Source: Lonicera japonica (taxonomy: Eukaryota; Streptophyta; Magnoliopsida; Dipsacales; Caprifoliaceae). Taken from it: a DNA stretch of 64,000 bases. Below are positions 1 through 8,473 of the stretch, in pieces. Below the pieces are notes generated by a model, which did not search any database, was not told the origin of the DNA, and saw only the letters and a program-made list of their open reading frames with translations. The stretch lies in NCBI GenBank assembly GCA_021464415.1, contig CM038464.1, forward strand, positions 1,798,001-1,862,000, written 5' to 3'. Both the position numbers and the translations under genes were made by a program. Position 1 is the first letter of the stretch, and the number at the start of each line of letters is the position of its first letter.

Positions 1-1037
1 GGAGAGATAAGATTAAAAAAAGATGGATAAATTTAAATTCTATAATTCAATACGGGATTTCGAAACCCCAACCTTTTGAGTAGATTTTGAAATCACCTAA
101 TTTACAAGATTTCAAAATTTGACGGAGTTTTAAAATATCGAGACTTATTCCAAAAAACAATTTTAAATTATATAAATGACGGTGATTTACGAAATTCTAT
201 CTTAAATCACACCAAAAGAACGAAACCCTATGTGATTGGTATTAAATTAATTAATATAAAGAATAATTAAATTCAAAAGCGCGATAGCTTGGGCTTTCAT
301 ACAAAATTGCGGGCTAGAATCTTTAGATTTTACAAAACTAAATTTAAATGAAATGGACTATCAACAGGATGAGAGGCTATGTAGTCTACAATACTAGAAG
401 TACGTGGTAGTAATGTCAAATTGAAACAATAGATGCAATTTAGACTATTAATTGGAACTTTATATGATGTTCTTCATAATCATACTCGCAATATTATCGA
501 ATTTTTACATTAAATTAAATATATGCAATGGAGATTTAGGACGCGCGCACTCCATATTCACTAAATGTTTTCTCCAGTGGAGGTGGAAACTATTCTAAGT
601 ATTGTTTTAATTTGATAGTATAAAAAATCTTGATCGCTTAATTTGGCACTTTTCACCGAATGGCGTATTTTACTAAAAGTGGATACAAAGTGATGAGAGC
701 AATTATGCATCAGGCTTCGATGTCGGACAGTGACTATCCAACCCTCCCCCACCCCCATCCAACTCATTTTCTTTACTAAAATGGCGTACTTTGGCCGGGT
801 TATTAAGAATTGGCAGTGGTTTGCTTGCGGTAAATTTGGTATAATTGGAACTGTTCGGTTTTTGAGCTAGGGTGTATCTAAAGATTCAGAATTCGATCAT
901 AGCGCTTGCAGCAAATAATTTTCCCTTTAGGTTCCGTGCCCTCTCTTAGTGGTTCTAGCTAGCGCCTTCCACCCCTCCCTTGCCACTGGTTGCCCTCGCC
1001 GTTAAGTCATTACAAGGTTAACTTTGACGTGCGCAAC
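1..1037. other. Intergenic, AT-rich, no gene seen
   Basis: The short open frames here have no recognisable domain, no plausible splice partners and plant-intergenic base composition. I see no RNA gene and no clean transposon end. Confidence 0.5.
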
Positions 1038-1542
1038 CACGTTTAATGATTTAAATGTAAGTGGTATTGGTGGTGTTATCATAAATGATGAGGGTGAGTT
1101 TATGCTTTATCTAAGCATATCCCTACCCGAATGAGCAACGTTCGGGGGTCAGTTGCGGTTCTATGTACGTGGTGTCAATTTAACTCGTGATTGTAGCTTT
1201 TTTAATGTTGTCTTTGAAGGAGCTGCTATTAATATTAAGTAGTGACAGCTTTGCTATAGCCATATTATAGTTGAATTTGTAGGGAACCACGTTGTTTTAG
1301 ATATTGTAATTAGTCTTTTGTTCTATGTAATGGCAATGAAGTCACCTATTGCATATCTTTGTAAGCAAGCAAATTAAGTTTGTTGCTATCAATATTATTA
1401 AATAGAAATGACAGCTTTGTTATGGCCACATTATAAATGAATTCGAAAGGAACCACATTGTTTTGGATATTGTACGTAATTGATCTTTTGTTCAATAAAA
1501 TGGCAATGAAGTCGCCCATTGTCTTACTAAGTAAGCAAAATT
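1038..1542 (+). pseudogene. Decayed RNase H (RVT_3-type) relic with duplicated C-terminal part
   Basis: Translating the plus strand from about 1041 gives NVSGIGGVIINDEGEF, the start of the RNase H-like domain found in plant LINEs and RVT_3 proteins. Stops and frameshifts follow. The C-terminal part, which normally reads like a REGNxVAHxLAKxA block, is present twice: once near 1327-1375 (NGNEVTYC, decayed) and again near 1500-1540 (NGNEVAHCLTK). The two copies start with the similar stretches at about 1244 and 1410, roughly 166 bp apart. This is a dead fragment, probably from a LINE or from a host RVT_3 gene; the sequence does not say which. Confidence 0.5.
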
Positions 1543-2251
1543 TATATCAAATTTTGAGTTTTGAATGAAGGAGGCGATCCTGCGTTCTTTTTACCTCCTC
1601 TTAAAAAAAATTAAAGAACCATTTTTTTTCTTCAATAGATTCGAGTGATTTTGTGTGTATGAATTACCACACTTTTACCATTTAAATTAAGACGTACCCA
1701 AATCTTTGAAAGAAGAAAAAAAGAGGTTTTTTTTAAATGACTATGAAAAACTGTGGCCGTGTACCTAGATATACGTATGGATCTGAACAAAGTAGACAAC
1801 TGCAAAAAAAAAAAAAAAAAGTAAAAATAAATTATGTACAACAGTTGAATAAATTATATACAACAGTTGAATTTGATCGATCTGTGTGAACTTGGAGGTT
1901 TCTTAAACGACGGGCAATAACTAGGTTACTTCATTTCCACTCCTAACTACAGATTTGGTTATTTAGATCCTAATACTTTTTGTATTTTCTTTTTCGTTAT
2001 TTAGATCGTATTATTAATTTATTATTATATATTATTGTAATCATTTTGCATGTTAGTTTGCACTTAACTATATATGAGCAATATCGAAAATGGATCGACT
2101 AATTAACTACCACAATTTTTTCTTGTTTCTTTGGTTAGTACATTGCACTAATTAGTAAGCTTTGCTTACTCACCCACCTATATTTTTTAACTCCTAAAAC
2201 CTCTTTCTTATTAATTTTACGGTTCCAAGAACTAACACATATATATAGCTT

Positions 2252-2771
2252 AGGTAAATTAAATTGCACTTTACCTTATTAATTATCAATTTTAACATTT
2301 AATACTACAAATTATAACTTTTATTGCAATATGTTAACCCCAAATTGTTAATGGAGTTAAATACTTAAAACGGTTTGTTTGGTTTGTTGCTTCCTCCACT
2401 TCCACTTATCTCTTCCTTCTCTCTCTCTCTCTCCAGATTCATTGAAATGAGAAGATAGAAATTGATGGGCTTTTTGTACAGATATTGTGGGATGTGTAGA
2501 ATTGGTTGCATATAATATAAATGAAGAAAATAAAAATGGGCATGCTCCGATAATGTTTAGATTTGAGTAATTGATACCTGGACATGAAAATGAAAATGGG
2601 TATGCCCTGTTTGCGTAGAATTGGTTGTTTATGTCCATTTATGCCCCAACAATTTAGGGCCAATTGTAACAAAAAAGATAGTCTGTAGCATTAATTATTT
2701 AAATTGATAGTTTAGGTGGCAAAGTGAAATAGAAGTTATAGTTCAGATGAGTAAAGTGTCATTTACCCTAT
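2252..2771. mobile_element. Possible TIR element remnant (GGTAAAT...CACTTTAC ends)
   Basis: The left end reads AGGTAAATTAAATTGCACTT. The right end, read on the minus strand, reads TATAGGGTAAATGACACTTT. The two face each other as imperfect inverted termini about 520 bp apart. The inside contains a CT-rich run (2416-2433) and a duplicated block of about 40 bp around GAATTGGTTG. No transposase and no clear target duplication were seen, so the boundaries are approximate. Confidence 0.35.
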
Positions 2772-2990
2772 AAATCAAGTATATAGCTAAAGTTAAATGT
2801 GATAATTAGATTTAGGTTAGTAGATGAAGTAGTCGATTCTTATAGTTAATCGATGTATTTTAGTTCACTAATAAATTGACTAGTTAAAATCTTATAATTT
2901 TATTATGTATAAATTCATTTTATATTATTGTTTGGTTTTTAAATTCAAGGTACAACTTAAATTAATTTAACACCATAACGTATTTGATAT

Positions 2991-3281
2991 TGTTAAATTA
3001 TACAACACAAGAAATAGAGAAATTATATTAATGAGCAAGAAATCCACAAGGGGTTACATTGTTACAATCTCACATCTTTTTACAATGGAATTGACATGAA
3101 TATATATACAAGTAAAGAAGGAAACAAGAAGCCTAAAATGAGGAAGAAAGGAGGAGACAAGGAGGGAAACATGGAGGAGGGAATAAAGGAAAAGAAGAAT
3201 AATTCTAAGCTTTAATAATTACAAATAATAATGCTAATTTATGTTGGAGAATATCATCATTCAATATCATCATTTCTAACA
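2991..3281 (-). repeat. 3' LTR (element orientation)
   Basis: A 291-bp direct repeat, identical to 6391-6681. In element orientation it starts TGTTAGAAATG and ends AATTTAACA. It lies downstream of the polypurine tract. Confidence 0.93.
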
Positions 3282-3296
3282 CCCCCCCTCAAACTC
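3282..3296 (-). other. Polypurine tract of the LTR element
   Basis: On the minus strand this reads GAGTTTGAGGGGGGG, directly abutting the TGTTAG start of the 3' LTR. This is the place and composition expected for the plus-strand primer of reverse transcription. Confidence 0.85.
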
Positions 3297-3856
3297 AAGG
3301 GGTATGAAGAGACCAACTTGAGTTTGAAGAGGTGAGGAAGCTACCAAACAGCTATTGATGTGTCGCCGGCTCCGGTGGTGGAGAATGTGTTTGGTTCTAT
3401 GAAACCGACGGTGGAAAAGACTCGGTGTAGAGTGTGACGGTTCGCCACTAGTCGGCGACGGTAGGGGCAACGGTGGCGGTGGTGGTGGTGTGAGAGAAAG
3501 AGAAGTATGAGAGATCCAGGGAGAAGTATGGATCTGGGTAAGACAAGGGAGTGGTGAGAGCTAAGAAGGAGCTGAGGGGGATGGTGGTTGATAAGGGGAC
3601 ACCCGGAAGGGGTTTGGGTGTCGGCGGTTGAGTCGTATTTTCAGGCGGTGGGGGCGGCAGTGGCGGAGACAGCGAAGGTAGAAGATGCGATTAAGCAAAT
3701 GTATTTGTCAGATCTGAAATCTGGCATGGTATCTGGATGGCGCTGCGAGAGGGCGCGCCGGAGGGATTCGGAGATGCGCGTAGTGGCGCGGTTGTTGTTG
3801 TTGATGAGGCTCTTAGGGATCCGAAGCTTGGATACGAGAAAATGGAATTTGGTTTT

Positions 3857-3858
<2 letters not shown>
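3297..3858 (-). other. GC-rich interior segment of the LTR element, no recognised domain
   Basis: This segment lies between the 3' LTR and the second A tract and is much richer in G+C than the flanking DNA. On the minus strand an open frame runs from about 4036 through the A tract (as poly-lysine) to a stop at 3641, with pieces such as ISESLRRALSQRHPD. It may be part of a second captured host sequence, but I do not recognise it and infer no function. Confidence 0.4.

Positions 3859-3896
<38 letters not shown>
3859..3896 (-). repeat. A38 tract inside the LTR element
   Basis: An uninterrupted run of 38 T on the plus strand, that is A on the element's sense strand. It lies 226 bp beyond the longer A42 tract. 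It could be a second captured poly(A) tail or an expanded homopolymer. Confidence 0.7.
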
Positions 3897-3897
<1 letters not shown>

Positions 3898-4121
3898 ACA
3901 TGTTCGATGATTGACCGACAGACGGAACGGCGGTAACGGCGATGACGGGAGCCGACGGAACGGCGAGGTCCGGTGTAGAATTTCCGGAGGAAAAAACTTG
4001 ATCTGAATACGCGAGCAGTACGTATAACAGTAACAAGAAATTGAATCAGAATACTTGGAGGTACAGCGAAAGGCGACCCGCCGGAAATATTAAATTGAAG
4101 AGATTGAATATATATAGATAT

Positions 4122-4122
<1 letters not shown>

Positions 4123-4164
<42 letters not shown>
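4123..4164 (-). repeat. A42 tract downstream of the LOB-domain frame
   Basis: An uninterrupted run of 42 T on the plus strand (A in the sense of the element). It starts 145 nt after the stop codon of the LOB-domain frame, where the poly(A) tail of a captured mRNA would be. An alternative is simple homopolymer expansion. Confidence 0.7.
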
Positions 4165-4167
<3 letters not shown>

Positions 4168-4309
4168 GAGGTGGAAGAGTAGCAGTGGTGCTAGTAGTCA
4201 ATGATGGCCCTTTCTTTGGTTTTGGTTTTAGAGAGATAAACTGAAGTTTCGATATGAGAGGCGAGAGGTTTCCGAGGGTGTTGGTGGTGCGGAAGGAAGG
4301 GAACACACA

Positions 4310-5497
4310 TTATTGAGATAAAAAAGAGAAAGGCGATGGATTCTGAGAATCATCAGCACCAAAATTCAAGATATCAGTGAAGTTAGAAGCAGAGAGCGAA
4401 TTGTATCCTATATCTCCTAAGGTAGTCCAATCCGGAGTCATTAATCCGGCAACCTCCGCAACAGAACTAATTTGAGGAGACCCCTTTGAGAAACCATCCA
4501 AAGCAACTTGGTAATCTGACAGAGTCGGATATGCCGGCATATCCACTGCTGTCAGAGGATCCCCGTGTTCTGAAAGATTCACGGTCGGTAGATGGATATC
4601 AGGGGTTGATGAAAGGAGCTTTAAAAAACTTTTGTAGTGAGGATGCTCCAACAAATCTTCCTGGGTCGGAAGAACCCCAGGTTCTAGAGGATTCTCTGAG
4701 GGGCCAGATGGAGAAGCGAAGGAGCCTGGTGGGTGAGCAAGGGAGTCAGATGGATTGGCCCTTGAGGAACTTGCAGGAGGGTTAAAGGAGCCAGGTGGAG
4801 AGGCAAAGGAGCCGGATGGGTGAGTAAAGAAGCCGGATGGAGAAGCGAAGGAGCCTGGTGGGTGAGCAAGGGAGTCGGATGGATTGGCCCTTGAGGAACT
4901 TGCAGGAGGGTTAAAGGGGCCAGGTGGAGAGGCAAAGGAGCCGGATGGGTGAGTAAAGGAGCCTGATGGGTAGGCAAATGACCTGGAGGCTGGAGATTTC
5001 TCCGGCAGTTTTCCGGTCGAACGGTGGCGGCGTCGACCAGAGCCGGATGGAGAAGCGAAGGAGCCTGGTGGGTGAGCAAGGGAGTCGGACGGATTGGCCC
5101 TTGAGGAACTTGCAGGAGGGACAAAGGAAAATGACGGATTAACCCTGGGAGACTCGCTGTCCAGTCGAGCCTCCAACGCCGTCATTCGTGACTGCAGAGC
5201 CTCAAGCTTTTGATCAAGAGAGGTAAGGAGGGCAGCGCATCCACCAGCAGGATTTAGGATTCTTGCCTTAGCTTCAAAGAGAAACGAATCGAGAGTTTCA
5301 CGATGTTTGTGATCCGGTACGTGTTGTAAAAAAAATTCAACACTTTTTACCCCGAAAACGGAAAAGATTGTGTGATAATCTCGACGATGATACGCATTTG
5401 GAAAGATTTTAACTGATTCACAAGAAGGAGGACAAGCTCTGCGGCGAAAAGAGCAGGCAGGACATGGAGTACCTCGCTGGCGGATGCTGATCGACAT
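4310..5497 (-). CDS. LOB-domain (LBD/ASL-type) protein inside an LTR retrotransposon
   Basis: A single uninterrupted frame of 395 aa from the Met at 5497; an in-frame Met at 5674 would add 59 residues. I prefer 5497 because LBD proteins normally start just before the zinc-finger-like block. The block CPACSFRRRACPPSC has the family spacing CX2CX6CX3C. It is followed by a GAS-like stretch around VFGVKSVEFFL, then FLFEAKARILNPAGGC in place of the usual YEA-AR-DPVYGC, and a heptad coiled coil with Leu at LDQKLEALQSRMTALEARL. LBD proteins are nuclear DNA-binding regulators of organ boundaries and related programmes. The C-terminal half is a Pro/Ser/Gly repeat region with several copies of DSLAHPPGSFASPSG, then a unique acidic tail. 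Many host LBD genes have an intron after the LOB domain; this copy has none, which together with the nearby A42 tract suggests capture by reverse transcription. It lies in the sense direction of the element. The LOB domain is diverged, so DNA-binding ability is uncertain. Confidence 0.82.
   Translation of the reverse strand: MSISIRQRGTPCPACSFRRRACPPSCESVKIFPNAYHRRDYHTIFSVFGVKSVEFFLQHVPDHKHRETLDSFLFEAKARILNPAGGCAALLTSLDQKLEALQSRMTALEARLDSESPRVNPSFSFVPPASSSRANPSDSLAHPPGSFASPSGSGRRRHRSTGKLPEKSPASRSFAYPSGSFTHPSGSFASPPGPFNPPASSSRANPSDSLAHPPGSFASPSGFFTHPSGSFASPPGSFNPPASSSRANPSDSLAHPPGSFASPSGPSENPLEPGVLPTQEDLLEHPHYKSFLKLLSSTPDIHLPTVNLSEHGDPLTAVDMPAYPTLSDYQVALDGFSKGSPQISSVAEVAGLMTPDWTTLGDIGYNSLSASNFTDILNFGADDSQNPSPFSFLSQ
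4700..5125 (-). repeat. Direct repeats encoding the Pro/Ser-rich C-terminal region
   Basis: The block GAGAAGCGAAGGAGCCTGGT recurs at 4711, 4840 and 5050 (spacings 129 and 210 bp). Shorter units around GGAGAGGCAAAGGAGCCGGA lie between. All copies stay in frame with the LOB-domain reading frame, so unit gain or loss changes only the length of the low-complexity part of the protein. Confidence 0.8.
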
Positions 5498-6002
5498 GGC
5501 TGTTTGTATTGGATTTGAATGGGAGATTTGCAGTGAGGATGGTGCTATTGGGTGATTTGCAGTGAGGATGGTGTGTTTTGATTTTAATGGCAGGAAGCTG
5601 GTGAAAGGGTTAAAGGCGCCGATCTCGAAATTTGAATTTCGAATTTCGAGGTCAGAGCAAAAAGATGTCGGCATTTGATGATGGCGAGGGTTTGGAGTTT
5701 ACGGAATTTGCGGGTTGTCGGTTATGGTATGGATTAGGGGTTGTCGGTTATGGTATGACTGAGGAAATGGACGGTGTTGCTTGGGATTGACGGAGGAGAG
5801 AATCGGGAAGTTGAACGAGTGGATGAGTGGTGCAATGAGATCAACGGCTCTTGATGTTAGAATAGGAAAATAAGAAGGTTTAGGGGCTAGAATAGAAATA
5901 TCAGAAAGTACAGGGGTGAAATTGTAAATATATCTGACGGTGTCTGGAATATTCCGTCAATTCTGACGGCAAGCAAACGGCGTTAACCGCTGACGTGGCT
6001 GA
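5498..6002 (-). other. Leader segment between the G-box array and the LOB-domain frame
   Basis: About 500 bp of interior sequence with small internal duplications: GGTTGTCGGTTATGGTATG occurs at about 5713 and 5738, and GCAGTGAGGATGGTG twice near 5530-5575. A near-palindrome CTCGAAATT...AATTTCGAG lies at 5625-5651. There is no gag-like frame. Confidence 0.45.
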
Positions 6003-6296
6003 CACGTGACTGACACGTGGCGCTGACTGGATGTCACGTGGCGGACACGTGGCGCTGACTGGATGCCACGTGGAGGACACGTGGCGCTGACTGGATGTCA
6101 CGTGGCACTGACTGGATGTCACGTGGCGCTGGCGTGGATGCCACGTGGCGCTGGCGTGGATGCCACGTGGCGCTGACTGGATGCCACGTGGCGCTGACTG
6201 GATGTCACGTGGCGGACACGTGGCGCTGACTGGATGCCACGTGGCGCTGGCATGGATGCCACGTGGCGCTGACTGATGTCACGTGGTGGACACGTG
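6003..6296 (-). repeat. Array of 17 perfect CACGTG (G-box/ABRE) motifs
   Basis: CACGTG starts at 6003, 6014, 6035, 6046, 6067, 6078, 6099, 6120, 6142, 6164, 6185, 6206, 6217, 6238, 6260, 6280 and 6291. Units are about 21 bp (CACGTGGCGCTGACTGGATG type) or 11 bp (CACGTGGCGGA type). Nearly all are CACGTGG, the core bound by plant bZIP and bHLH factors in abscisic-acid and light responses. The array sits between the primer site and the LOB-domain frame of the LTR element. Regulatory activity is inferred, not shown. Confidence 0.9.
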
Positions 6297-6378
6297 GCGA
6301 AGTTGTGTGGTGGCTGGTGGTTGGTGGCGAGGTCGTGGTGGCTAGTGGCGAGGTCGTGGTGGCTAGTGGCGAGGTCGT

Positions 6379-6390
6379 GCTCTGATACCA
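6379..6390 (-). other. Primer binding site (initiator tRNA-Met type)
   Basis: TGGTATCAGAGC on the minus strand, directly adjoining the inner end of the 5' LTR. It matches the complement of the plant initiator tRNA-Met 3' end used by many Copia-type elements. Confidence 0.88.
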
Positions 6391-6681
6391 TGTTAAATTA
6401 TACAACACAAGAAATAGAGAAATTATATTAATGAGCAAGAAATCCACAAGGGGTTACATTGTTACAATCTCACATCTTTTTACAATGGAATTGACATGAA
6501 TATATATACAAGTAAAGAAGGAAACAAGAAGCCTAAAATGAGGAAGAAAGGAGGAGACAAGGAGGGAAACATGGAGGAGGGAATAAAGGAAAAGAAGAAT
6601 AATTCTAAGCTTTAATAATTACAAATAATAATGCTAATTTATGTTGGAGAATATCATCATTCAATATCATCATTTCTAACA
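6391..6681 (-). repeat. 5' LTR (element orientation)
   Basis: A 291-bp copy identical to 2991-3281. It would hold the element promoter; a TATATATA run is present on the minus strand at 6501-6508. The primer site follows at its inner end. Confidence 0.93.
6501..6508 (-). promoter_or_regulatory. Candidate TATA box of the LTR promoter
   Basis: TATATATA within the 5' LTR, read as TGTATATATATTCATG on the minus strand, with about 110 bp of LTR remaining downstream. The same sequence occurs at the matching place in the 3' LTR. Only sequence resemblance supports it. Confidence 0.4.
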
Positions 6682-6686
6682 GATAT

Positions 6687-8276
6687 AATAAAAGAAAAAA
6701 TACAAAAGATGCTCAAGATTTGAAGTTTTTCATTTTTAGTAATGTTTGATCGTAAAATACGTCGTTCATATAATCAAAACTTTTAGAATTACAATACTTT
6801 TGTTTCAAAACATAACAATTAAAAGTAAGATTAAGATTAAGACAAACTTTGATCGTTAGCACAGCGAAACTACGGTAAATTTTTTTATATTACGTCTAAG
6901 TTCAATTTATAGAAATTCCATTTTTCTTTCTCTTTTTTTGTGATTGATAACTAAATATAAGCATATGTGTACCCTTTGTATAAAAAAGTTAAAATTAATT
7001 AAATTTAACTTAACTTGTAATTTTCATTTAATTTAAATAAATAAATAAATACAGTATAATGTTTTAATGAAAGTAATAGAAAGCGACGGTAAGAAAATAA
7101 AAGGAAATTAAGGGAAAACGGGCATTGCAATTAATATATACGTTGCTTTGGCAGAATGATCAAGAAAGGGAAAGAGGTTCCTTGGGCAAGACGGCTAGGC
7201 TGGCGAAACCGGACGGCGTTGACTTGGTCTAAACGTCAACGTTAAAATCTCTCTCCGTGCGAGACAGATATTATTAAATTAAATTAAATAAATAATGCCA
7301 TCAATTCTGACCAAAAATGGGCGGCAGCAATGACCCCACTTGAAAATCCTTAAAGTGTTCCTCTCCTCTCCACTGTGCACTGCTACAAATAAACGGATAT
7401 TACTTTCTTTCTTTCTTTCGTTCTTTCTTTTTATCTAAAAACGTATATTAATTGAAAAATACCCAAAAAATAGATTTTATCATAGATTAAAAATATATAT
7501 ATATATATATTATAGAATCTAAACGCAAGTGTTAAATGTATAAATTAGTTTATAATAAATTATACAAAGTTTTATTTTTGTGCTATAAAATTTTATTTTA
7601 TAATTTGTATAAAAAAGTTAAATGTCTTAAATTTATAAATATATGCAAAATGTCATTAGATGTAAAATTTAATACCTTTTTTTTTTGATACTTTTTATAT
7701 ATTATTTGGTTACAGTGAGAGTTATTTTATAGATTTAGATGATTTTGTTTCAACTATATAAAATCTCCTAATTCATTTTTTAAAATTAAAGTATTTCATT
7801 TAAAATAATTGATGGATAAGAAATATAATGTCAAGGTGTAAAAATGGAAGTATTTTAGTCATTCGTGAGTTAGTAACGCAATTTACACAACTATTTTAAC
7901 ACTATTTTGTAGTGTCATGATATATCCAGATTTGTTACTTTAACATAATATTTTCATTTTATATCATAATTAGTTTGTAACCCGCACGATGCGTGAACTG
8001 CTTATATACACCATAAATGCAGTGAACATGAAATAGTGAATATATCTTCCAATAAACATTCAACAATATTTATTTATGATTTTATCTTATATATATATAC
8101 TCTCGTGAATCTATTTTAATAATAATATGAAGATATGCTATTTTTATTTCTAAAATTCATTAAATTCTTCCTACATCCCAAATCGTGATCGAAGAGATTA
8201 ACCAATCTTGTTCACAAAAAAAAATAACAATATAACTAATTAATTTATGCATTAAAGATTGCCACGTGGCAGTCTC
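6687..8276. other. Intergenic, AT-rich, no gene seen
   Basis: It contains short microsatellites, a (TTCT)n run near 7404-7430 and (AT)n near 7494-7511, but no coding signal that I can support. Confidence 0.5.
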
Positions 8277-8292
8277 ACAACAAATCCTTCTT

Positions 8293-8457
8293 TATTTTTC
8301 TTTTTTAAAAATAAAAAATAAAAAATCAAGGGAGGTCTAAGTCTCTCTCTTAATCCTACAAATAAAGAAAAACCCTCCCCTCCCACCTCATGAGTCAAAC
8401 CCTTGACCTCAAGGTAAGGGTGGATGTTGCCTACCACTAGGCCAACCCCTCTCCTCT
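8293..8457 (-). mobile_element. tRNA-derived SINE, family A
   Basis: On the minus strand it starts near GAGAGGGGTTGGCCTAGTGG, with an A-box-like TGGCCTAGTGGTAGGC and a B-box-like GGTTTGACTC. It ends in an A/T-rich tail. It is flanked by ACAACAAAT(C/T)CTTCTT at 8277-8292 and 8458-8473, a 16-bp target duplication with one mismatch. The stretch from TGGGAGGG through TTTATTTGTAG to GAGACTTAGACCT is shared with the SINE at 26608-26755. Confidence 0.8.
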
Positions 8458-8473
8458 ACAACAAATTCTTCTT

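Larger units (their letters stand above)
2991..6681 (-). mobile_element. Young non-autonomous LTR retrotransposon carrying a LOB-domain gene
   Basis: The element is 3,691 bp long and flanked by the 5-bp target duplication GATAT (2986-2990 and 6682-6686). Its two 291-bp LTRs are identical base for base when read side by side and have TG...CA ends. Read on the minus strand, the right LTR is followed directly by TGGTATCAGAGC (6379-6390), the usual plant Copia-type primer site complementary to initiator tRNA-Met. The left LTR is preceded by a polypurine tract (3282-3296). No gag, protease, integrase or reverse transcriptase frame was found in the 3.1-kb interior, so it must depend on a partner element. 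It holds a LOB-domain frame, a G-box array and two long A tracts. Identical LTRs imply a very recent insertion. Confidence 0.93.

Noticed and set aside
3588..4036. Open frames on both strands running through the A38/T38 tract
   Set aside because: They are held open by the homopolymer (poly-Phe or poly-Lys) and do not match a known domain; not called as genes.
6003..6296. Possible CRISPR-like array
   Set aside because: Units of 11 and 21 bp have no unique spacers, and the array sits inside a plant LTR retrotransposon.
5901..6447. Three overlapping minus-strand open frames across the G-box array and LTR
   Set aside because: They consist of Ser/Thr/His/Arg low-complexity repeats created by the 21-bp DNA repeat, with no protein-family likeness; read as DNA-level repeats instead.
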